From the NCBI GenBank assembly GCA_023256015.1, contig JAGDWK010000050.1:1-53588 (forward strand): a DNA stretch of 53,588 nt, written 5' to 3'. The position numbers and the translations under genes were made by a program. This DNA is from Thermogladius sp. Its GTDB lineage: Archaea > Thermoproteota > Thermoprotei_A > Sulfolobales > Desulfurococcaceae. A model generated the notes under the pieces. That model was given only the letters and a program-made list of their open reading frames with translations. It did no database searches and had not been told where the DNA came from. Positions 49,194-53,588 of the stretch are shown one piece after another. The first letter of the stretch is position 1; each line of letters begins with the position of its first letter.

Positions 49194-49934
49194 TTACACC
49201 CTGCTCCTGATAAAGCTTAGTATCCTCGTCACCGACCTGGCGAGGTGCCTAAAGGGCTTTACGAGGGCGTCGGCAACAGACACGAGGACGAACTTTAAGG
49301 TCGTGGCCAGACCGCGGCTAGCGTATAACTCGGTCGCTTTGACCCAGTCCACCTGCCCGACTACGTAGATTACGACGACCGTCAACGCGATGAGCAGGAG
49401 TGTGGACAGCCAGAGTGGGAGGCCCAGTTTCTCCTCGAACAGGTTTAACACTGTCCTCCCGTAGACGACGGCCAGTATCGAGTGGACTATTTTGCCCAGG
49501 AACACGGCGATCGCGTACAAAGCAATGCTGTAGGACGCGAACCCCATCGGTATCAAGACGACGTCGTCGGGGGCTGGTGTAATAGCCACGAACAGGATTG
49601 CGAAGAAGCCCGCCACCTTGTGCCTGGAGGCCAGGTACGACCAGTTCCTGGCAGTCCTCGAGGCGGGCGATATGCTGCTAAAGCCCCTGCCTATAAAGTA
49701 GATGATGATCTTGCCTAGTCCAGCACCTATCCCGCTGACGACCGCTATGAGGACCAAGCTCCTGAAGTCGCTGAACCGCGAGGCGTAGACGATTATGTAC
49801 ACCAGGTAGGGTAGAGCGACGAAAGGGATAGAGTTCGATACGAGCGAGACAAAGAAGACACCGTAGAGCCCCGTACTCCTCAGCACTCTCTCGGCGAGCG
49901 CGAATACCTCGTCCACCACTCTGTGGAAGGGCAT
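49194..49934 (-). CDS. DedA/VTT-domain membrane protein
   Basis: 246 residues with five to six hydrophobic segments. Conserved 'VSGIGAGLGKIIIYFIGRGF' and 'FVAITPAPDDVVLIPMGFAS' are the paired re-entrant motifs of the SNARE-associated (VTT) domain, now linked to lipid scrambling and undecaprenyl/dolichyl phosphate recycling in other organisms. The C-terminal tail is long and basic. ATG at 49934. It may share a transcript with mscS, 138 bases downstream, although that gap holds a separate TATA element. Confidence 0.85.
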   Translation of the reverse strand: MPFHRVVDEVFALAERVLRSTGLYGVFFVSLVSNSIPFVALPYLVYIIVYASRFSDFRSLVLIAVVSGIGAGLGKIIIYFIGRGFSSISPASRTARNWSYLASRHKVAGFFAILFVAITPAPDDVVLIPMGFASYSIALYAIAVFLGKIVHSILAVVYGRTVLNLFEEKLGLPLWLSTLLLIALTVVVIYVVGQVDWVKATELYASRGLATTLKFVLVSVADALVKPFRHLARSVTRILSFIRSRV

Positions 49935-50047
49935 GTCGTTTCTCCTTTTCCTACAACAACCGCTCTCCGCGCTTCTCTACGGTACATGAAGGGTATTATA
50001 CTCAAATAAGCTTATAGACAGTCGTAGCGCGGCCGGTGGCACGCCGG

Positions 50048-50644
50048 ATGATGATCAGGCTTTACACTGGCGTGGTCTACGAGTCGATAGCCTCGACGTA
50101 CGTAGACGGCGCGGTCTACCACACGCCCTTAGGGTTCCGGGCCTCCGGCCACCTTTTGAGGGCGAGGCTCTACCCGGAGACGAGGCTCTACAGAGTCGTA
50201 GACCGAGCGAAGTTCGTTGTATTGAACCTGGCGAGGAACCCTTTCTACTACTTGGCCTCCGCTTTCAAGGGCCGCGTCGAGGCCCGCCTAGAGTTCGAGG
50301 AGGCCCGATGCGTTAAGGCGCCGCGCCTAGTCGGGGCTGAGGCCTATATCGAGGCGCTCGTCACCGGTGTACGGCCCTCCAACGGCGTCAAGGTAGTAGA
50401 CCTCGAGCCTCTATGCGTAGACGTGGGGGAGGCCCTCACCCCCTACTCCAGGGCCGACGCCGCGCTAATCGAGATGATCGTGTACGCGACGAAGGTACCC
50501 GTCCTCAGGGAGAAGGGCGACGTGGAGGGCTCGAGCTACTACACCACGCTCTTCAATGTGGTGAGGGGGATAATAGGGAGGGTGTCCGATAATAAGCTGT
50601 ATAAGGACGTAGTGGAATTCCTCGGTAGAGTGGTGTCGGGATGA
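50048..50644 (+). CDS. DUF447 family protein (flavin-reductase-like split barrel)
   Basis: 198 residues. 'TGVVYESIASTYVDGAVYHT' with 'PLGFR' at the N-terminus and 'LNLARNPFYYLASAF' match DUF447 (COG2457), a family with a flavin-binding split-barrel fold. It is known to sit beside beta-RFAP synthase genes in archaea, as here: its TGA overlaps the next ATG as ATGA. The pairing suggests a step in methanopterin-like cofactor synthesis. ATG at 50048 follows GGTGG (50035-50039); a GTG at 50036 is the alternative. Confidence 0.82.
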   Translation: MMIRLYTGVVYESIASTYVDGAVYHTPLGFRASGHLLRARLYPETRLYRVVDRAKFVVLNLARNPFYYLASAFKGRVEARLEFEEARCVKAPRLVGAEAYIEALVTGVRPSNGVKVVDLEPLCVDVGEALTPYSRADAALIEMIVYATKVPVLREKGDVEGSSYYTTLFNVVRGIIGRVSDNKLYKDVVEFLGRVVSG

Positions 50645-51576
50645 GCAGAGGCGTCGAGGTGTCGGCCCCGTCGCGTCTGCACTTCGGGCTAGTGAACCCG
50701 CACGGCGTAGCACCTTACAGGCTGTACGGTAGCGCCGGAGTGGCGGTGAAGAGCCCGCGCGTAGTAGTGGAGGTCTACCCGAGCGACCGCTTCGAGCTAC
50801 CGCCTGTACTGGAGGAGGGTGAGAAAGCCGCGCTGGCGAGCGTGCTGCGTGGTAGGGGCGTCAGGGGCGTAAGAGCCGTCGTAAGAGAGGTGCCTCCCAG
50901 GCACGCTGGTTTCGGAACCACTACTCAGCTACTCCTGTCAATTGCCGTGGGCGCCTTGAGGCTCCACGGTATAGAGTACAGCCCCCTAGACCTGGCGTGG
51001 GAGCTGGGCAGGGGGAGAGTGTCCAGCATAGGGGTGTACTCGTTTATGAGAGGCGGTTTCATAGTGGACGCGGGGCGGGGTAGGAGTACGCGTATAGCCC
51101 CGCTCGCCGTCAGGCTGGACTTCCCCGAAGAGTGGAGGTTCGTGCTCATCCTGCCGAGGGGCACCGGGTTGAGCGGTGAAGAGGAGGAGAAGGCGATGAA
51201 GACGCCCAAGTTCTACGAGGTTGCGAGAGTTCACGAGGCGGCGTGGCTCTTACACTACGGGCTAGTCCCCGCCGTCATCGAGAGAGACCCGTCCACCTTC
51301 GCCGAGGCGCTGGGCAGGCTGCAGGAGCTCGTTGGGGGCTTCTTCCAAGAGGAGCAGGGCGGGTTGTTCAACCCGGCCTCCGCGAAGGTGGTCGAGCACC
51401 TGGAGAAACTAGGCGTGAGAGGTTACGGTCAGAGCTCGTGGGGGCCTCTGATCTACGTCTTCGCGGAGAGCGAGGACAGGGCTAGGGAGATAGCGGACTC
51501 GGTGTCGAGGTTGGGCGAGTTCAGGGTCTGTGTAACAGGGGCGGACAACAGGGGTGCCGTGGTAAGGGAGGTCTAG
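50641..51576 (+). CDS. Beta-ribofuranosylaminobenzene 5'-phosphate synthase family protein
   Basis: 311 residues of the GHMP-kinase fold: 'SAPSRLHFGLVNPHG', glycine-rich 'RHAGFGTTTQLLLSIAVG', 'GRVSSIGVYSFMRGGFIVDAG' and a C-terminal 'RGYGQSSWGPLIYVF'. These are hallmarks of beta-RFAP synthase, which condenses p-hydroxybenzoate or p-aminobenzoate with PRPP in tetrahydromethanopterin-type cofactor synthesis. Coupled to DUF447. In a non-methanogen the product would be a sarcinapterin/sulfopterin-like C1 carrier. Confidence 0.9.
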   Translation: MSRGVEVSAPSRLHFGLVNPHGVAPYRLYGSAGVAVKSPRVVVEVYPSDRFELPPVLEEGEKAALASVLRGRGVRGVRAVVREVPPRHAGFGTTTQLLLSIAVGALRLHGIEYSPLDLAWELGRGRVSSIGVYSFMRGGFIVDAGRGRSTRIAPLAVRLDFPEEWRFVLILPRGTGLSGEEEEKAMKTPKFYEVARVHEAAWLLHYGLVPAVIERDPSTFAEALGRLQELVGGFFQEEQGGLFNPASAKVVEHLEKLGVRGYGQSSWGPLIYVFAESEDRAREIADSVSRLGEFRVCVTGADNRGAVVREV

Positions 51577-51581
51577 CCGCC

Positions 51582-52811
51582 CTAGAGGGACGTGAGTATC
51601 ACGTAGAGGGATATCAGCACGAGGGCGAGCCCGGTCAGGAAGTTCAACACGCTCGAGTTCCTAGAGAGCCACTTCGCGAACCTCTTCTGCCTCATAGCAC
51701 TCCTTACTGCGACCAGTATCGCGATGAGAGGGAGGACGAAGATCAGGTCGTACAGTAGAAGCAGGGCGGTCGCCAGCATTGGAGCCACGCTCTTGAGGAT
51801 CGCCGCGAAGACGGCATACGGCCCGGCCGTACACGGTAGTAGGACCGTGACAGAGAGCAGAGCTAGGATGGTTGCTGCAAGGTATGACGCACTACTCGAG
51901 ACGTTGATCCCGAGCCTCTCGCACCACCCGCACTTCAACTTCTCCAGGGACGAGGGCGTGCTCGGCCTCAGCGTGTTGTAGACGCCTATCGCAAGCGCTA
52001 CGAGTGCGAGGGGGAGCGGGTTAACGACTCTCGCGAAGTGGTATAGACCCAGCCCCAGGAGGAAGTAGCCGACATAAACGATTAGTATGAAAAGTATAGG
52101 CGGCCCGTAAGACCTCCTCTTCCCGCTGAGAGAGGTAGTCGCGAGGCTGAAGAAGGTCACCAGCTCACACGGGTTAACGGAGTCTAGAAGGCTGAGGAAC
52201 ACCATCGATGGTATTAAAGCGAGGTAGTCCACACTGCTCACCGCCCCGCTGATCACAGAACTTGTACTACCGTTACTGTAGAAATCGTTGTACTTCTCCG
52301 GTGGCGTCTGTTGCGACGTTGTACTACCGTGAGTGTAGAAAACGTAGTACTTCTCCAGTAGCGCCTGCTGCGACGCCCCTGTAACGTTGCTCACCTCGAC
52401 GAGCTTGTAGTCGAAGATGACGTATGCTCTCACTGTAGTCGAGTTGTTGGGCGCTAGCAGGGGTTCAAGCAAGCTGGGGCTGTTAACCGTGTAGTTTGAT
52501 ATCTCGCCCATTACGACCCCAGATATGGTGTTGTCAACCACGAAGAGCGTTATTGGCACCGCCTCGTAACCCCCGTAGAAGTCCCTCGCTATGTTCTCGT
52601 AGCACCTCTGGCAGGAGCTGTTGGACGATATGTCGCAGAAAGTTACGTCTGACCCGAAGAGGCTGCTCAGGTAAGCGTAGGTGTTTCTACAATGAGGGCA
52701 CCTCGGGTCTCCGTAGATGATGATCTGCCTCCCCGCCTCCGACCAGGCCTGGTAAGCCAGGACGAGAACCGTTATAACCAGGAAGGCCAGCGCTACGGCC
52801 AGAGCCCTCAT
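51582..52811 (-). CDS. Thioredoxin-like domain fused to CcdA/DsbD-type membrane domain
   Basis: 409 residues. An N-terminal signal/anchor (3-20) is followed by an extracytoplasmic thioredoxin/glutaredoxin domain with C38-P-H-C41 and a second pair, C67-Q-R-C70. A glycosylation-rich linker with a 19-residue tandem duplication (about 146-164 and 165-183) follows. The C-terminal part has six or so membrane helices with paired cysteines in 'DSVNPCELVTFF' and 'LLPCTAGPYAVF', the CcdA/DsbD electron-transfer motif, plus 'KCGWCERL' between them. It probably carries reducing power from the cytoplasm to surface disulfides in one chain. TATA-like ATTTTATC near 52849-52856. Confidence 0.85.
   Translation of the reverse strand: MRALAVALAFLVITVLVLAYQAWSEAGRQIIIYGDPRCPHCRNTYAYLSSLFGSDVTFCDISSNSSCQRCYENIARDFYGGYEAVPITLFVVDNTISGVVMGEISNYTVNSPSLLEPLLAPNNSTTVRAYVIFDYKLVEVSNVTGASQQALLEKYYVFYTHGSTTSQQTPPEKYNDFYSNGSTSSVISGAVSSVDYLALIPSMVFLSLLDSVNPCELVTFFSLATTSLSGKRRSYGPPILFILIVYVGYFLLGLGLYHFARVVNPLPLALVALAIGVYNTLRPSTPSSLEKLKCGWCERLGINVSSSASYLAATILALLSVTVLLPCTAGPYAVFAAILKSVAPMLATALLLLYDLIFVLPLIAILVAVRSAMRQKRFAKWLSRNSSVLNFLTGLALVLISLYVILTSL
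52262..52375 (-). repeat. Two-copy 57-bp in-frame tandem duplication
   Basis: Copy 1 is 52262-52318 and copy 2 is 52319-52375. They start with the same 12 bases (TTGTACTACCGT), end with the same six (TGCGAC plus G) and agree at 49 of 57 positions by direct comparison. The unit encodes 19 residues of the linker between the thioredoxin and membrane domains. Confidence 0.92.
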
Positions 52812-52887
52812 ACCCGCCCCTTCTACCGTACCGTGATCTAGCTCGACATTTTATCTTTTTATCCTCCCGAGGCGCCTAGGCCGGCGC

Positions 52888-53588
52888 TCAGTGTAGCGCG
52901 TATATAGAGGCTAGAACCACGCCTACCAGGGAGGGTGCTAGAGAGTACTTGGCCATGACGTCGAGTGCCTGCTCGACCCTCAGCCTGCCCGTTGAAGCCC
53001 TCAGCAGGCTCGACGCCAGGAACACCAGCGCTAGCTTGCCCGCGAGCAACGCCAGCCCTTGTACTGAGAGGTGGGGGTAGGGGTAGGGGCCTCCGAGGAC
53101 CAAGTAGACTATCGACAGCATGGTGACGGAGTACTCGATGTCGTGTAACAGCCTGGCCAGCCCGAGGAGGGGGCCCGAGAACTCGGTCTCGAAACCCGCT
53201 ATGATCTCCTGCTCCGCCTCGGGTATGTTGAACGGGTTGAGCATCGCCCTTGCCTGCAGTGTTACGAGGGACGAGACGAGGGACAAGGCCATTAGGGGGG
53301 CTGTGAACGGGTTAGCCCAGTACATGTGGACCGACCTAGAGGTGGCGTAGATGCTGTAGGCGGGCTCTACCCCGCTCGATAGCACAACGGGTATCAGTAG
53401 CGAGGTGAAGTAGGCCGGCTCGCAGACAGTGATGAAGCTCAGAAGTCTAGAGACCCCCACAACGGTGTAGGGGCCGGGCATCGAGAGGCTGGCAAAGACC
53501 AGCAAGAGCGGCGCCACCACGCAACAGAGGTACATGTATATGAAGAAGTCGAAGGGCGCAGATACAGTGTAGGGGTTGAGCGGTAGGA
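52888..53588 (-). CDS. NuoH/MbhM/EchB-type membrane subunit of a hydrogenase or complex I relative, 5' truncated
   Basis: The frame is open to the right window edge, so the N-terminus is missing; 'LNPYTVSAPFDFF' precedes the first internal ATG at 53535. Key motif 'ARAMLNPFNIPEAEQEIIAG' with 'FETEFSGPLLGLARLLHDIE' is the conserved quinone/ion-channel loop of the NuoH family in membrane-bound hydrogenases and formate hydrogenlyases. About six hydrophobic helices are visible. It would be the membrane anchor of an energy-converting hydrogenase. The maturation protease at 24.6 kb fits this. Confidence 0.88.
   Translation of the reverse strand, partial: LPLNPYTVSAPFDFFIYMYLCCVVAPLLLVFASLSMPGPYTVVGVSRLLSFITVCEPAYFTSLLIPVVLSSGVEPAYSIYATSRSVHMYWANPFTAPLMALSLVSSLVTLQARAMLNPFNIPEAEQEIIAGFETEFSGPLLGLARLLHDIEYSVTMLSIVYLVLGGPYPYPHLSVQGLALLAGKLALVFLASSLLRASTGRLRVEQALDVMAKYSLAPSLVGVVLASIYALH

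Overview
The window reads as a stretch of chromosome from a hyperthermophilic crenarchaeote (Thermoproteota); I cannot place it more precisely. The evidence is archaeal TATA promoters, GGTG/GAGGTG ribosome sites complementary to archaeal 16S rRNA, frequent GTG and TTG starts, AGG-rich arginine codons, densely packed and overlapping genes, a tRNA without encoded CCA, a class II lysyl-tRNA synthetase, geranylgeranyl reductases, AMP phosphorylase, a Tfx-type regulator and two four-subunit 2-oxoacid:ferredoxin oxidoreductases. No rRNA, CRISPR array, insertion sequence or integrase was seen. The longest stretch without a protein gene is about 240 bases (43014-43255), and it appears to encode a structured RNA.

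Layout, left to right. A truncated type IV pilin sits at the left edge. It is followed by an orphan ACT-V4R sensor, a small winged helix protein, and a five-gene operon of an HD phosphohydrolase with four unknown proteins (1491-4692). At 5.4-16.1 kb lies a large type IV pilus/archaellum-like locus: a membrane platform protein followed by six translationally linked pilin-like proteins, one of 874 residues with a DUF2341 domain, and the secretion ATPase on the opposite strand. tRNA-Ala(CGC) and lysS follow. At 18.5-24.6 kb two oxidoreductase operons diverge from a control region with a ladder of ACAC/GTGT half-sites: korDABC to the left and porGDAB to the right.

From 24.6 to 38.2 kb the content is mostly housekeeping: a hydrogenase maturation protease with an apparently broken start, two GGR-type flavoproteins, a pyruvoyl decarboxylase, a phosphohexomutase, a HAD phosphatase, uracil phosphoribosyltransferase, an alpha/beta hydrolase, a DHH phosphoesterase, a DUF429 protein, AMP phosphorylase, a Tfx regulator, stand-alone TrpB2 and an APC permease. 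At 38.2-40.6 kb a small secreted protein, a signal peptidase I with an outer domain and a membrane protein form a set resembling TasA/AbpA fibre loci; a palindrome lies at the inferred start of transcription. A glycosyltransferase diverges from it.

The last part carries an iron alcohol dehydrogenase, a candidate structured RNA of about 200 nt downstream of moeA, a lipid-linked sugar flippase, ThiL, an MFS-like transporter, an MscS channel, a DedA/VTT protein, a DUF447 and beta-RFAP synthase pair (modified pterin synthesis), a thioredoxin-CcdA fusion with a 57-bp tandem duplication, and a truncated NuoH/MbhM-type hydrogenase subunit. Together these suggest an anaerobic, ferredoxin-based, peptide- or sugar-fermenting metabolism with a membrane-bound hydrogenase and a heavily decorated cell surface.
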